Shown: in pieces, positions 46,375 to 58,003 of the stretch
Position numbering within the stretch: position 1 is the stretch's first letter
Layout of the letters: each line of letters starts with the position of its first letter
Assembly: GCA_965153355.1 (NCBI GenBank)
Contig: OZ231126.1
Location: forward strand, 26,102,001-26,166,000
DNA length: 64,000 bases
From: Flaccisagitta enflata
Lineage: Eukaryota; Chaetognatha; Sagittoidea; Aphragmophora
Direction of reading: 5' to 3'
Notes under the pieces: model-generated
Databases searched by the model: none
What the model saw: only the letters and a program-made list of their open reading frames with translations
What the model was told of the DNA's origin: nothing
Translations under genes and position numbers: made by a program

Positions 46375-47130
46375 TCAATTGAAACGCCCCAAAGTTAAAC
46401 ATTGGCTCACACCAGTCTTACCATAGACGAGGCTTGGTAAAAAAATATCTCATGCAAATTTTCAGGCCTCTGGGATAGGGGGAACCTTCGTTAGGATGAC
46501 CATGAAGTTTCCATAGAAATCTATGGCAGAGACAAAATTTGCATAATAGAAATACACTTTTTATTTTTTATAAGAACCTAGTTTATAAGAACATCAAGGC
46601 TTCAAATTGCCCAAAAATTAAGAACATCTTAAGAACATATAAAGGCTTCAAATTCAAAAAGAAAATTTTTTTCTTACAATAAGATTTTTGAAATATTGAT
46701 GAAATACTTGAAATTAGAAAATATACAATAAAATTCTGTTATTTCTAATATAAATATGATAAAAATATCCTTTGACTTTACAATTTAGTATCTATTTTAA
46801 CAGCTATTATTAAAAATACATTTTTCTTATTATTAATAGTGAATTAAAAGGTTTACTATAATTTATCTGTTATCTAGAATTAAGAACGCTCTAAGAACAT
46901 TGAAGGCTTGATTTTACCTTAAAAATAAGAACATGAAGCCTTTGGAAAAAAAATGACGTTCTTATAAAAAATAAAAAGTGTATTGATTCCAATGCTAATT
47001 CAATGCAAACTTCAACCTCACCCTAACGAAGGTTCCTGCTATCTGAGAGGCCCAAAATTTTGCATGGAATATTTTCTTACCAAGCCTCAACTGTGGTAAG
47101 ATTGGTGAAAGCCATAGTCGAAGTTTGGGG
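46375..47130 (+). mobile_element. Foldback element, family G, with F2 nested in it
   Basis: Arms pair over about 170 bases: CGCCCCAAAGTTAAAC, CTTACCATAGACGAGGCTTG and CCTTCGTTAGGATGA at left match, inverted, CGCCCCAAACTTCGAC, CTTACCACAGTTGAGGCTTG and CCTTCGTTAGGGTGA at right. The middle is occupied by F2. The element sits between a CT and a CA microsatellite. Confidence 0.75.
46551..46984 (-). mobile_element. Foldback element, family F copy 2
   Basis: Ends AATACACTTTTTATTTTTTA / TAAAAAATAAAAAGTGTATT, with GAAGCC and GAACATCTTAAGAAC words as in F1 (808-1232), in opposite orientation. Confidence 0.8.
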
Positions 47131-47147
47131 CGCTTCATGGTACGTAA

Positions 47148-47166
47148 CGTACACACACACATGTTC

Positions 47167-47231
<65 letters not shown>
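47148..47231 (+). repeat. CA microsatellite
   Basis: About 38 CA units. Confidence 0.95.
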
Positions 47232-47232
<1 letters not shown>

Positions 47233-47273
47233 TCCTTCGTTTCTTTCTTTTTGTTTCTATTTTTTTTCTCTAT

Positions 47274-47538
47274 TTTTAGTTGCGGACACGCAACTCTATA
47301 AGAGGCTTTGTCCGTCCGTTGGTCCGTCGGTCCGTTGGTCCGTCGGTCCGTGACCACGAGTCGAAAAGTGGGAAAACGAGCGTTTTTGAAGCTTTTTGTG
47401 TATGGGTCTGAGTTGGGAAGGTGGTTGGGTGGGGCATTGGATGTGGAAGGTGGTTGGGTGGGGCATTGGGTGTGGATGGGGGTTGGCTGCCCCTGCCCAC
47501 CCGTCCGCAACGATATTGTGACCCCGCGTCACTTGTTT
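47274..47538 (-). mobile_element. Family B element, copy B2 (full length)
   Basis: In element sense: AACAAGTGACGCGGGGTCAC, ATCGTTGCGGACGGGTGG, a duplicated CCAATGCCCCACCCAACC segment, AAAACGCTCGTTTTCC, GGACCGACGGACCAACGG, 3' hairpin GTTGCGTGTCCGCAAC-TAAAA. The 5' GTTGCGGAC is the inverse of the 3' GTCCGCAAC. Confidence 0.75.
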
Positions 47539-47689
47539 CTCTATTGCTCTATCCTCCGTTTGCCTTTATTTTCCCCTTCTTTACTTTTTCCCTTGACTAA
47601 CCTGATTGTTTCTCTCAGCTTTTCAATTTCCACTTTTCTTCGTCCTTCTTAGCAAAGAAGGTCTTTGGGGAGGAAAAGCGGAACATGTG

Positions 47690-48210
47690 TGGATGAAGAA
47701 AAAGAAAATGAAGTAAAGATGTAAAGAAATAGGTGAAGAAAATGTGGATGAAGAAAGAGAAAATGAAGAAAAGATGTAGAGAAATAGGTGAAGAACATGT
47801 GGATGAAGAAATAGAAAATGAAGAAAAGATGTTGAAAAATAAGTGAAGAATATGTGGATGAAGAAAGAGAAAATGAAAAAAGGATGTTGAAAAATAGGTG
47901 AAGAATATGTAGATGAAGAAAGAGAAAATGAAGAAAAAATGTAGAGAAAGAGGTGAAGAATATGTGGATGAAGAAATAGAGAATGAAGAAAAGATGTAGA
48001 GAAATAGGTGAAGAATATGTGGATGAAGAAATAGAAAATGAAGAAAAGATGTTGAGAAATAGGTGACGAATATGTGGATGAAGAAAGAAAAAATGAAGCA
48101 AAGATGTAAAGAAAAAGGTGAATAACGTGTGGATGAAGGAAAAGAAAATGAAGACAATATGTAAAGAAAATATGTAAAGAAATAGGTGAAGAACATGTGG
48201 ATTACGCCGA
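47690..48210 (+). repeat. 55-bp minisatellite, block 1
   Basis: About nine units: GTAGAGAAATAGGTGAAGAA + TATGTGGATGAAGAAATAG + AAAATGAAGAAAAGAT. Strand purine bias is extreme. The F/S/H/I-rich minus-strand frame (193 residues) is a by-product. Confidence 0.9.
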
Positions 48211-48519
48211 TTGCATCCCAGACTTTGCTGAATCGCTCTTATGTGCCCCCTTCATCATGTGACACTCACGATTTTATTTCAAACAAGCCAATGCGCAGCT
48301 TTCTAGCTTGATGGGAACCTTTTTTAGGGTCAATTTGAAACTAACAAAGAAAATAAACAGATTTTCCTAAGGGGATTCTTACGAGGATTTTTTCCCATGT
48401 ATTTCAATGTAAACTTTAAACGGGCCCTAAAAAAGGTTCCCATCAAGCTAGAAAGCTGAGCATTGGCTTGTTTGAAATAATACGCGAGTGTCGCGTTATA
48501 AAGGGGGCACATAAGAGCA
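48211..48519 (+). mobile_element. Foldback element, family I, inside the 55-bp array
   Basis: Arms GCTCTTATGTGCCCCCTT / AAGGGGGCACATAAGAGC, then AAACAAGCCAATGCGCAGC and AGCTTGATGGGAACCTTTT with their inverses, about 105 bases each. About 25 extra bases lie left of the left arm. It splits the 55-bp minisatellite. Confidence 0.75.
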
Positions 48520-48785
48520 TAATGTGGATAAAAAAAGAGAAAATGAAGAAAAGATGTAGAGAAATAAGCGAATAACTTGTGGATGAAGAAAAAGAAAAGG
48601 AAGAGAGGAGGTCCAGAATAAGGTGAAGTACATGTGAATGAAGAATAAGAAAATGAAGAGAGGAGGTAGAGGAATAGGTGAATAACATTTGGATGAAGAA
48701 ATAGAAAATGAAGAAAGAAGGTAAAGAAAATTTTGAACATGCGGATGAAAAAATGGAGAGAGGAAGTAGAAAAGTACGTAATGAG
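48520..48785 (+). repeat. 55-bp minisatellite, block 2
   Basis: About five more diverged units of the same array after element I. Confidence 0.85.
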
Positions 48786-48798
48786 TATGTGGATGAAG

Positions 48799-48905
48799 AA
48801 CAAGTGACGCGGGGTCACAATATCGTTGCGGACGGGTGGGCAGGGGCATCCAACCCCCATCTACACTTAAACCCAAACCCTCACTCAAAAACACAAAGAG
48901 TATCT
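48799..48905 (+). mobile_element. Family B 5' part, copy B4
   Basis: AACAAGTGACGCGGGGTCAC, ATCGTTGCGGACGGGTGGGC, ATCCAACCCCCAT. Truncated. Begins inside the edge of the 55-bp array. Confidence 0.7.
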
Positions 48906-48917
48906 AAAATGTGTGTG

Positions 48918-49475
48918 AAAGCATAGGTCATCGATAAGGTGGGCCGCTGACCAAAAGGTGGAATGAGAGGCGGGTAAGTCGGTAGTCAGAGGCGGGTAAG
49001 TTGGTAGTCAGAGGCAAGTAAGTCAGTAGTCAGAGGCGGGTGAGTTGGTAGTCAGAGGCGGGTAAGTCGGTAGTCAGAGGCGGGTTAGTTAGTAGCCCAA
49101 GGCGGGCAAGTCGGTAGTCCGAGGTGGTTAGTCGGTAATCAGAGGTGGGTAAGTCTGTAGTCAGAGGCGGGTAAGTCTGTAGTCAGAGGCGGGTGAGTCG
49201 GTAGTCAGAGGCGGGATAGTCGGTAGTCAGAGGCGGGTAAGTCGGTAGTCAGAGGCGGGTGAGTCGGTAGTCAGAGGCGGGCAAGTTGGTAGTCAGAGGC
49301 GGGTTAGTCGGTAGTCAGAGGCGGGATAGTCGGTAGTCAGAGGCGGGTAAGTCGGTAGTCAGAGGCGGGTAAGTCGGTAGTCAGGGGGGGGTGAGTCGGT
49401 AGTCAGAGGCGGGTGAGTTGGTAGTCAGAGGCGGGCAACTCGGTAGTCAGAGGCGGGTGAGTCGGCAGTCACTCC
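48918..49475 (+). repeat. 22-bp minisatellite after a family C remnant
   Basis: GAAAGCATAGGTCATCGAT and GGGCCGCTGACCAAAAGG at 48915-48957 recall the C inverted repeat. Then about 24 units of AGGCGGGTAAGTCGGTAGTC + AG. The array is homogeneous, so it expanded recently. Confidence 0.85.
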
Positions 49476-50219
49476 GGGTTACCAAGAAACACTTTTAATC
49501 ATAGTCCTCGCAGCCTTTTTTCTCGTGAGCAAATTTTCCTCTCCTTCTTGCTGGGATTGGGTTTGAACTTTGCCCTCGCTTTCTTTTTCTTCTTTTTTTC
49601 CTTTCCTTTCTTTGAATCTTTTCCCTATTTCTTCACCATCACTTTGACTTTTTTCCTCCTCTCTTTTAAAAATTTCCATCTTTTACCCCTTTTGAAACTT
49701 TTTTCAACTTCGATTTCTCCGATTTTCTCGTCCATCTTTTTAACAGTTGTGACTTTCCCAATTTTATCAGAACAGTGATACTGATGGTGCTGTTAGCCTG
49801 TTACAACCAGGTCCCTACTTTGAATAGGTCTTTGCTCTGCCCCTGCCCAAAGTGCCCATTTGAAATCCCAAAATGCAATGATACCCTCCATCCTTGAGTC
49901 ACTTGAGCTTCACTGAGCGCATACCACTCGGCTAAGAAAAAAAGACGCACCTGTTTATAAATTGATATAACAGGTATATGAATTATTTATAACTTTTTTC
50001 AAAGAAAAGATTTTCAAAAATTTTTTCAATCTAGACCAATCCCACCTCTATATCTCGAACGGTTTAGAAGCTAGAGCTTGGCAAAGAGAAGCACTAATTT
50101 GCTAAAATGCATTTTTACATAGCGATTGCAAAACTGAAATGGGCAAAATTTTCACTCAAACTAATACCATTTCTAAACGTAAACAGATAGCAATACCAGA
50201 TTGGCGTCAAATGAAAGTA
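49476..50219. other. Unassigned stretch
   Basis: Pyrimidine-rich 49510-49750, then AT-rich. No supported gene. Confidence 0.4.
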
Positions 50220-50393
50220 CAGTGGAGCACCGCAAAAGCACACCCACTAATATGGCATGCCCGCCTATAAAGCATCCAACCTACAATACCATAAGAGATT
50301 TTGTAATTATTTGTATATTGGCTATAAGGTAGCTTCACTATAAGGCATAATTTTACACAGTCTCTTGGAATGCGCTCTCGTAAAGCTCAACTG
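50220..50393 (+). mobile_element. 174-bp MITE
   Basis: Ends CAGTGGAGCACCGCAAAAGC and, inverted, CAGTTGAGCTTTACGAGAGC, flanked by TA. The first bases resemble the nested MITE at 10935. A related inverted end (GCGGTGCTCCACCG) lies at 50795-50808. Confidence 0.6.
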
Positions 50394-50541
50394 TACTGTA
50401 CTTTCAAAGGGCTTTCAGATGACTTAAGATTTTAATAGGTTTTTTTCATTCATAAGTAAAATTAGCCATCTAAAAGTGCGTCTTATTTTTTAGTCGTATG
50501 GTACATGTACCAAGGGACAGCTGTTTATTGCCAACATAGAA

Positions 50542-50736
50542 AACAAGGCCGGATACACGGCTACCCCATTCGCGTGCAAGTGGGCAGGGGCCATAATTGA
50601 GGTCAGTGGAACATTTGGGCAGGAGCAATAGGGCCAAAACCCCTATCAACGCCAAAAAAGTAAAATGTGACCAACGGACGGACCGACGGACCGACCGTCA
50701 ATGCGGGGTGTAGAGTCGCGTAGCACGCGACTAAAA
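50542..50736 (+). mobile_element. Family A element, copy A15
   Basis: AACAAGGCCGGATACACGGC, TTCGCGTGCAAGTGGGCAGG, TTTGGGCAGGAGCAATAGGG, AACGCCAAAAAAGTAAAATG, GACCGACGGACCGACC, GCGGGGTGTAGAGTCGCG and CACGCGAC-TAAAA. Close to the family consensus. Confidence 0.8.
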
Positions 50737-50809
50737 ATCTTGCCTTGTTGTAGGTGAGAAAACTGAACAGACCATAGTAGCGGGTTTGCTACAGCGGTGC
50801 TCCACCGTT

Positions 50810-51310
50810 TCCCATCGCGATGTCATCATGCCCATCATCATCTTTCACATTGGCTCTCACTGCATCCCAAAGCAATCCCATCACAAGAACATCTGTAATA
50901 ACCATTGATCATTTCAGAAAAACTCACATTCTTAATCAAAACGAACCTGTATCAGAGCATTCAGAGTTACTTATTAAAGCTAAAATAATAACTTTTATTT
51001 TTTGTTGAAGATATCTTGAACGTTGAAGAGCACAAAACAAGAAAAGATAACTACTCCTTTCAGTTTCCTCTAAAATGAGAAAATTCTGTCTCTGAAAAAA
51101 ATTTTTATGATGCAGTTTAAACACTGTAAACTGTTGTTTAAGGGATCCAAAGTTTTCTGCAATGTGAGGATTCACTTCCCACCACAAAAAAATCCCTCTA
51201 AAGAGTTCGAAGTCCGGCAAAGCAGCTAATCAGTTAAGTGACTTTTAAAACTGATCTTAGTTGCATTTTCGTCCCATTGCTACTACGCAGAGAGCCGCGG
51301 GGACGGCTGC
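50810..51310. other. Unassigned stretch
   Basis: Open frames of 62-94 residues without recognisable features. Confidence 0.4.
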
Positions 51311-51315
51311 AGTGG

Positions 51316-51480
51316 CGGCGGAGAGAGAGAGAGAGAGAGAGGTGCAGTGAGACAGAGAGACAGAGACATAAAGACAGGCAAACACAAACACACACAAACA
51401 CTCACAAACACTCACACAGGGTAGCACAGAGAAAAATTGACAGACAGACAGATAGACAAATGGACAGATAGTCACAAAAG
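51316..51480 (+). repeat. GA, GACAGA and CACA degenerate repeats
   Basis: GAGAGAGA, GACAGAGAG, CAAACACACA and GACAGACAGA words in series. Confidence 0.75.
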
Positions 51481-51725
51481 CAGACATAGCTTCATCCACA
51501 AGTAGGCAGTCAGGGACAAACAGTGAGTGTCAGACTGAGACAAAAATGCCAAGAGAGTAAGGTTAGAAAGACGGGTAGAAAGATACAAACAGTACCAAAT
51601 GTAGAGATAGACAGAAAGAGACGCAAGCAGAGCAGAGACGGGTCACAAGGATACCGAGACAGACATATGAAGATAAGGTGGAGTGGATGGCGATGGTGGC
51701 AGCGGCTACTCCCAGGTACTTGTCT

Positions 51726-51834
51726 TTTTAGTCGGTTAGTCGGTTGGTCGGTCGGTCGGTCGGTCGGTCACATTTCTGTTTTCTGCTCCTGCCCACCCGT
51801 CCGCGACCGGGGGAAGTATATACGGCCTTGTTAA
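51726..51834 (-). mobile_element. Family A/B element, copy A16
   Basis: In element sense: AACAAGGCCGTATATACTTC, GGTCGCGGACGGGTGGGC, AGGAGCAGAAAACAGAAATG, eight GACC/AACC units ending GACTAAAAAG. Short, and lacks the hairpin. Confidence 0.6.
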
Positions 51835-52133
51835 GAATCTAGGTTAGATAGGCAAATGTCAATGACACTTGTGTCAGTTCGGTTGGTCAGGGGCGATGAA
51901 GCATGAAACCAAATCTTGAAAAAAGCCTATAAAGTAAGCATTACAATCTACTTAATCGACCAACCTTCCCACCGTCCATACGACGTGCTATAAACACGCT
52001 TTAACAGTGAGATGTCTGTTTGTCAATTTTTCTTTCTCAGTCTCTCAATGTCTATCTCTGCCTTTCTGTCTTTTTGTTTTCTGTCTGTCTGTCTGCCTGT
52101 CGCTTTGTCTCTCAATATTTCTGTCTCTCTATA

Positions 52134-52281
<148 letters not shown>

Positions 52282-52369
52282 CTCGTTTTTTTTAATCTTC
52301 CAAAGGAAAGAATGAGACTGTAACTCAACTAAAACGCATCTTAGTGTCGTCATTTCGTCATCTTCGTCA

Positions 52370-52770
52370 TTATCGTGGTCGTCATTGCCGTCGTCGCCGT
52401 TTCCGCCCGCCGGACGTCGCCGCAGCACCCGCGTTGACGGCCCTTATCGACCCTGATTGGACACCGTATCACAGCTGCTTGTTCCTCATTGGCTAGAAAG
52501 CCTTACTCTTTAGACGTCACAAGATCATGTTCTCAGCAATAACAGCAACAACCGCGCGGCTGCGACGAAGAAGCAAAAAAATCCTTAAAAAAAGAAGAAA
52601 ATTACGAGGATAAAAAGTAAAATAGATGGTAATAAAAACGCGTTTTAAAAAACGCTGCGGCAGCTGACGGCCGGCGGCACGACCGACCCGCAGCGCGGCG
52701 CCGCAGCGGCCGTCCTCCTCCGCGTCAGCAGCGGCGAAGAACTCAGCAGTTAATATCCTCTCCAGCTGAC
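52370..52770. promoter_or_regulatory. GC-rich, CpG-dense candidate promoter region
   Basis: Strikingly GC- and CpG-rich against its surroundings (CGCCGTCGTCGCC, CCGGCGGCACGACC). It has two minus-strand CCAAT boxes (near 52457 and 52490), a GACGTCAC CRE-like site (52513-52520) and several CAGCTG/GACG words. No exon could be assigned on either strand, so which gene it serves is unknown. Confidence 0.35.
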
Positions 52771-53422
52771 AAGGAGTCATTTTTCATATCAGTACGATTC
52801 TTCGGAGGAACTGATGGACTTCTTTTCCTCGCTCTTTCTTTCTTCGTTTCTGTCTCTGTCTCTGTCTCATTTCGGATTCACTCTCTGTTTTCCTCGCTAT
52901 CTCTATCTCTCTCTTCCTCGTGTGTTCGCGGGCGCGTGTGGATTTACGGGCGCCTCCAGTCATGGGAGTCGAAATGGGGAAAGGGAATCCGAGCGAGAGA
53001 GAGTCAGAGCAAATAACGAGGGAAGAAGACGACGAAGGGGAAGAGATAGCGCCACCCTGGAGTAAAAAAAGTAAAATAAATCATTCATCGACTTACGTTG
53101 TCTCTGTTGCGCACTTTCTCTCTCTTTCCGCCTGTTTGTCCGTCTTGAAGCTGATTGTCTGTCATTCACTTGTATGTCTCTTCGTTTTGCTGTCTTTTTC
53201 TGTCTGTGTATCCGCCTGCTTGATTTCATCTATGTTATCATCTGGATATTTTTGTCAGTATATCCTATCCCGTGTGTCAGCCCGTCTGCTTGTTTTCTTC
53301 TTCATAAAACTGCGTTTTTATGACTCTTTCCCATGTCAGTCAGTTTGTTTGTCAGTCTTGCCGTCTGTCTCTGTCACTGCTTTTGTCTCTTTTCGGTCCG
53401 TCTGACTCCCTCTGTCTGTCTG

Positions 53423-53424
<2 letters not shown>

Positions 53425-53513
<89 letters not shown>
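53425..53513 (+). repeat. CT microsatellite
   Basis: About 43 CT units. Confidence 0.95.
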
Positions 53514-53514
<1 letters not shown>

Positions 53515-53661
53515 CTTTTCACGTACTATTTCATTGTAAATCACCTGTTTTCAGTTGCATTAGTTATAATCCTACCCTGGGCACCCATGGAAGCAACCAC
53601 GAGACAGAGATTAACGGCAACAAACGTCGTTACAACCTCTCTCTTTTGCTCTCCCACGCGC

Positions 53662-53664
<3 letters not shown>

Positions 53665-53754
<90 letters not shown>
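53665..53754 (+). repeat. CT microsatellite
   Basis: About 44 CT units, followed by an ACGCGAAACGCGCGCGCG stretch. Confidence 0.95.
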
Positions 53755-53755
<1 letters not shown>

Positions 53756-55010
53756 TTATTTCATCGTCTCTATCTCTATCTCACGCGAAACGCGCGCGCG
53801 CAGAAATCGTCGAAATCGATGAAGAAAAATTGCGTGAAGGAAATCGTTTTCGTTGCGACTTCATTTTCCGACCATTCATCTTACTCGCAAAAGAGAGAAT
53901 TCTGACTTTCACTTACTTTTTCTTCTGTTCTCGCTTTTCTCGCTTTTTTTCCTCCTTTTTTTCGCGTGTTGCGTCCTGTTTTGTGATCACACTGGAATTC
54001 TCTCACGCTGTTTGTTGATTTCATCACATTTCTTCACACGTTTCGTCACGTGTTCGCTCTCTTAAATGACTTTTTAATCCTTTAAGTTTTGATTATGATC
54101 TACGATCCATCTAGGATCCATCTTTGATACCTAATAAGTTGATAAAATAAACTTTTACATCTAAAGAAAATGGCACGCCCAAACAAACAAACAAACAAAC
54201 AAACAAATAGCCGGATAAAAATTCAACAAAAGACAAACAAACATACATAGGCCCTCCCCACACTTCACAAACACACCCACTGAGTTTCAATCGTTGCACA
54301 CGCAAATCAAACCACACAAAAGTCAAAAGCAAAGAAAAAGAAAAAAAAAAGAAACTCGAACAAGACCATTAATTTTACGTCGGTACTCGAGGCATAACGG
54401 GCCATCCATCCATCCATCCATCCATTCATTCATGGCGCGGCGGTGGCTGTGTGTGTGAGGGAGAGAGAGAGTGTGTGTGTAATGGTCTTTTAATCATCCC
54501 GGTGGTTGAAATAAACTCGTGACACTCTCGCGCCCTCCTTTGACTTTTTATTCCGACCGATAAAGTCGTTATCATTTTTTTCTTCTTTTCTTTTTAGTCT
54601 TTTGTTCGTTCTTCGACTTGATTTATGGTTTTTTTCACGTTGTTTCTTCTTCATCTTTTCTCTCGTACGTGAAAAGAAATCCGGTCAAGGCCGTGGTGCT
54701 CCTTTTTTTCTGTTTCTGTTTCGGTCGTTGGCACATTTCACTCTTTGAGCCAATTGTAAAAGAATTTTGTCCCATGAAAATTTGCGCGAAAATTTATCAC
54801 CTAGAAAAAGAATTCGCGTTTTTACCAATTGTCCGGGCAAACGACTATGCAATCGCGTTCTTGTTAGTTGGAGCCAGTGTAAACGCGACAAAGTGAAACT
54901 TCACATGGAAAACCAATAATCGAGCTGCAACATCTAAGCTGAATGTGATGAGCCTGACCCACTTTGTTTCTTTCCTTTTTGGCGTCAAATCCGGCTCCTT
55001 CACCTGTGTT
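53755..55010. other. Unassigned single-copy stretch
   Basis: AACAAACAAACAAAC and CCATCCATCC micro-repeats near 54181 and 54402. Open frames of up to 92 residues have no recognisable domain. Confidence 0.4.
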
Positions 55011-55180
55011 CCTCGTCGTTCTTCATTCCTCAGCTTCATCATACTCACGTTGCCACCACATTGAAATCAGTTGCTCCACATGTGACCCTCGTCGTTTTTC
55101 GTTACTTCGTTTGTAAACTTCATGATACTCACTTTGCCACCACATTGGAATCAGTTGCCCCGCTTGTGAAACTGATCGCA
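55011..55180 (+). repeat. Imperfect tandem duplication (about 90 bp)
   Basis: CCTCGTCGTTCTTCATT, then TTGCCACCACATTGAAATCA, is repeated as CCTCGTCGTTTTTCGTTAC, then TTGCCACCACATTGGAATCA. Confidence 0.75.
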
Positions 55181-55558
55181 CTCGGTCGCTCCTCTCGTGA
55201 CCTTTCTTATCGAAACACGGCTAAAAAAGACTACGTGAACGAATCCAGGCAATAAACCTTTGTACTTCACGTGACTAATCGACAACTCATTGAGGACTGA
55301 TAACTTTTAAGTCCAGACGGATTACTTTTTTTTCGCTGAAAAAAAATGAACGTAAACAAAATACAATGGATAATTGTGTTCTCAAATTACTCAGCCACCG
55401 AATGGATTATGCATTTGTTGGGTTCTAAATTCACTTCGGCCATGCCAGAAACGTAAAGGAAATCTTTTTAAATCTGTATTTCCTCGGTAGTCAAAGGTTT
55501 CGTTGGCAAATGAATATTGAATTGATAAATATCTTTTTTTCAAAATGACCTTTAGAAA
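55181..55558. other. Unassigned stretch
   Basis: No supported feature. Confidence 0.5.
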
Positions 55559-55730
55559 AAAAACAAGGCAGGATACACGGCTACCCCAGTCGCATGCGGG
55601 TAGGCAGGGGCCATATTTGAGGTCACTTCATCATTTGGGCAGGAGCAGTTATGCCAAAGACCGCGAAAACCCAAAAAAAGTAAAGTGTGACGGACCGACG
55701 GACCGACGGACCGACAGAGCGGAATGGAAC
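55559..55730 (+). mobile_element. Family A element, copy A17 (3' truncated)
   Basis: AACAAGGCAGGATACACGGC, AGTCGCATGCGGGTAGGC, TTTGGGCAGGAGCAGTTATG, GTAAAGTGTGACGGACC, GACGGACCGACAGAGCGG. The end hairpin is missing. Confidence 0.7.
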
Positions 55731-55859
55731 TCCGAGGCTAGGAGTCCCAGCAAACAAGTATCCCGAAAGAACGACAATGCGTCCATGTCCTGCCGTCATT
55801 CTATACAACTGGTCTGGTGCATTATTACACGGCTTCACCTTGCACCCTTTTTTTGTGTT

Positions 55860-55965
55860 TCAGATGGACGGTTAGACAAATACACAGGCCAATGCATGGA
55901 CAGATAGATGAATGGACGGACAGACGGGTAGACAGATAGATTAATGGATGGATAGACGGAAGGAG
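55860..55965 (+). repeat. GACGGACA/GATGGATA degenerate tetranucleotide repeat
   Basis: GATGGACGG, GACAGATAGATG and GATGGATAGACGG words. Confidence 0.65.
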
Positions 55966-56445
<480 letters not shown>

Positions 56446-56514
56446 ATTTCTTTCTTTCTCTCTTTCTTTCCTCTCCGGTCTGCCCATTAATCACGGTGAA
56501 ATCTGAGAACTCAG

Positions 56515-56735
56515 ACTCAGAAGAGGAAGGAAAAGAAAGAAGAAAGGGAGATGGAGTAACAAGAAAAGAGAAGAAGAGAAGAAGAAGAAAAAGGATAAGA
56601 GAAAAAAGAGAAAAAAAAGAACAAGAAAAAGAAACAGAAAGAAGGAAAGGAATAGAGAAAGAAGAGAGGAAAGTAGTTAAAGAATAAAAAGGAAAAAAAA
56701 ACAAAAACAGAATACAAAAGGAAAAAAGAATGATA
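56515..56735 (+). repeat. AGAAGAAA purine-rich tract
   Basis: About 200 bases with almost no pyrimidine on the plus strand. The K/E/R frame is low complexity. Confidence 0.8.
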
Positions 56736-57169
56736 AACAATAAAACAAATGTACTTCGTCGAAGCTGCGCGAAGGCATGGGACCGTCAAAAAGAAACCGG
56801 AAGAAAAATTCATATTTCATGAAGTAGACAACTGCCTTCTTTACTTTGCCAGAGCTTTTTTCTCAATCACCAGAAATCAATTTAACTTTTTTGTCATTTC
56901 ACTTAAACACCATTCATTTAAACACCACTTCATCGAACTAAGTGGAATAGAAACCTTCCCTTTTATGGCAAATGGAGTATCCAACAAGTCATGTCAAGCC
57001 TTTCTTAGTGCCTCTCTTTGCGACTTATCCTCGTCTACAAGAGGCTTTGTCCATCTGCTGGCATTTGACTTTATTTCTTTCTATATTTGACTACTCCTTC
57101 TTCCTTTCTTGCCATCTTTCTTTATATTTCATTTTCTTACTTCCTTCTATTTTTCTTTATTTCATTCTT
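56736..57169. other. Unassigned stretch
   Basis: A 113-residue open frame at 56749-57090 has ordinary composition but no recognised family and no clear splice context. Confidence 0.3.
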
Positions 57170-57209
57170 TTTTCCTCTCTCTCTGTCTCTCTGTCTCTCT
57201 CTCTCTCTG

Positions 57210-57303
<94 letters not shown>
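57170..57303 (+). repeat. CT microsatellite
   Basis: CTGTCT lead-in, then about 45 CT units. Confidence 0.95.
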
Positions 57304-57306
<3 letters not shown>

Positions 57307-57498
57307 ATCGGCGGCGGATGATCGCCCAGGATTTCGTCGGCTGTAAGTAAGAAGAAATAAACGAGAACGGACCATTAGCGGCATCTCGACGGCATCAAAC
57401 AGAAGCACACACACTAAAGAGAAAAGGTTAAAGGATCTCATCATCTTCGGTTTCAATCCTCATTTATCAATAATAAATTCGTCATTCATCAATAATTT

Positions 57499-57650
<152 letters not shown>

Positions 57651-57777
57651 AAAAGTTATCTTCTTCTCTTTTTGCCGCACCGTACATAAAACCATATAGT
57701 TATATATAAGGAGGTATAGAGAGAGAGAGAGAGAGAGAAGAAGAAGAAAATAATTGCGCTGAGTTTTATTTCAGTGA

Positions 57778-58003
57778 AACAAGGCCGGATACACGGCCAA
57801 TAAGCAGTCGCCTGCGGGTGGGCAGAGGCAGTAATGCAAGAGGGCAGGGCACTATGCGGGTGGGCGGGGGCTGTCATGTGGCTGGGCAGAGGCAGTGATG
57901 TCAAAAGATCGCCAATTCTGCCGATTTCGCGTTGTTCAAATTTTCGCGTTCCCTATACGACCTTCAGACCCTCTTATAAAATCGCTTGGCAAGCGACAAA
58001 AAA
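57778..58003 (+). mobile_element. Family A variant, copy A18
   Basis: AACAAGGCCGGATACACGGC, AGTCGCCTGCGGGTGGGC, GGGCAGAGGCAGTAATGC repeated with GGGCAGAGGCAGTGATG, and a hairpin of different sequence, TCGCTTGGCAAGCGAC-AAAAAA. Confidence 0.65.

Noticed and set aside
48966-49472. CRISPR-like array (22-bp units), and also the 21-bp and 80-bp arrays
   Set aside because: Units are contiguous with no unique spacers, the DNA is eukaryotic in character and no cas genes are present. These are minisatellites or satellites.
50542-50736. Family A as a tRNA-derived SINE
   Set aside because: No convincing A and B box pair (GGTTCGANTCC-like) and no tRNA-like fold seen. The TAAAA tail is too short to decide.
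52517-52780. 87-codon minus-strand frame in the GC-rich island
   Set aside because: The alanine/arginine-rich part reflects GC content and it ends in an AT-rich hydrophobic tail. No donor or acceptor makes a sensible exon.
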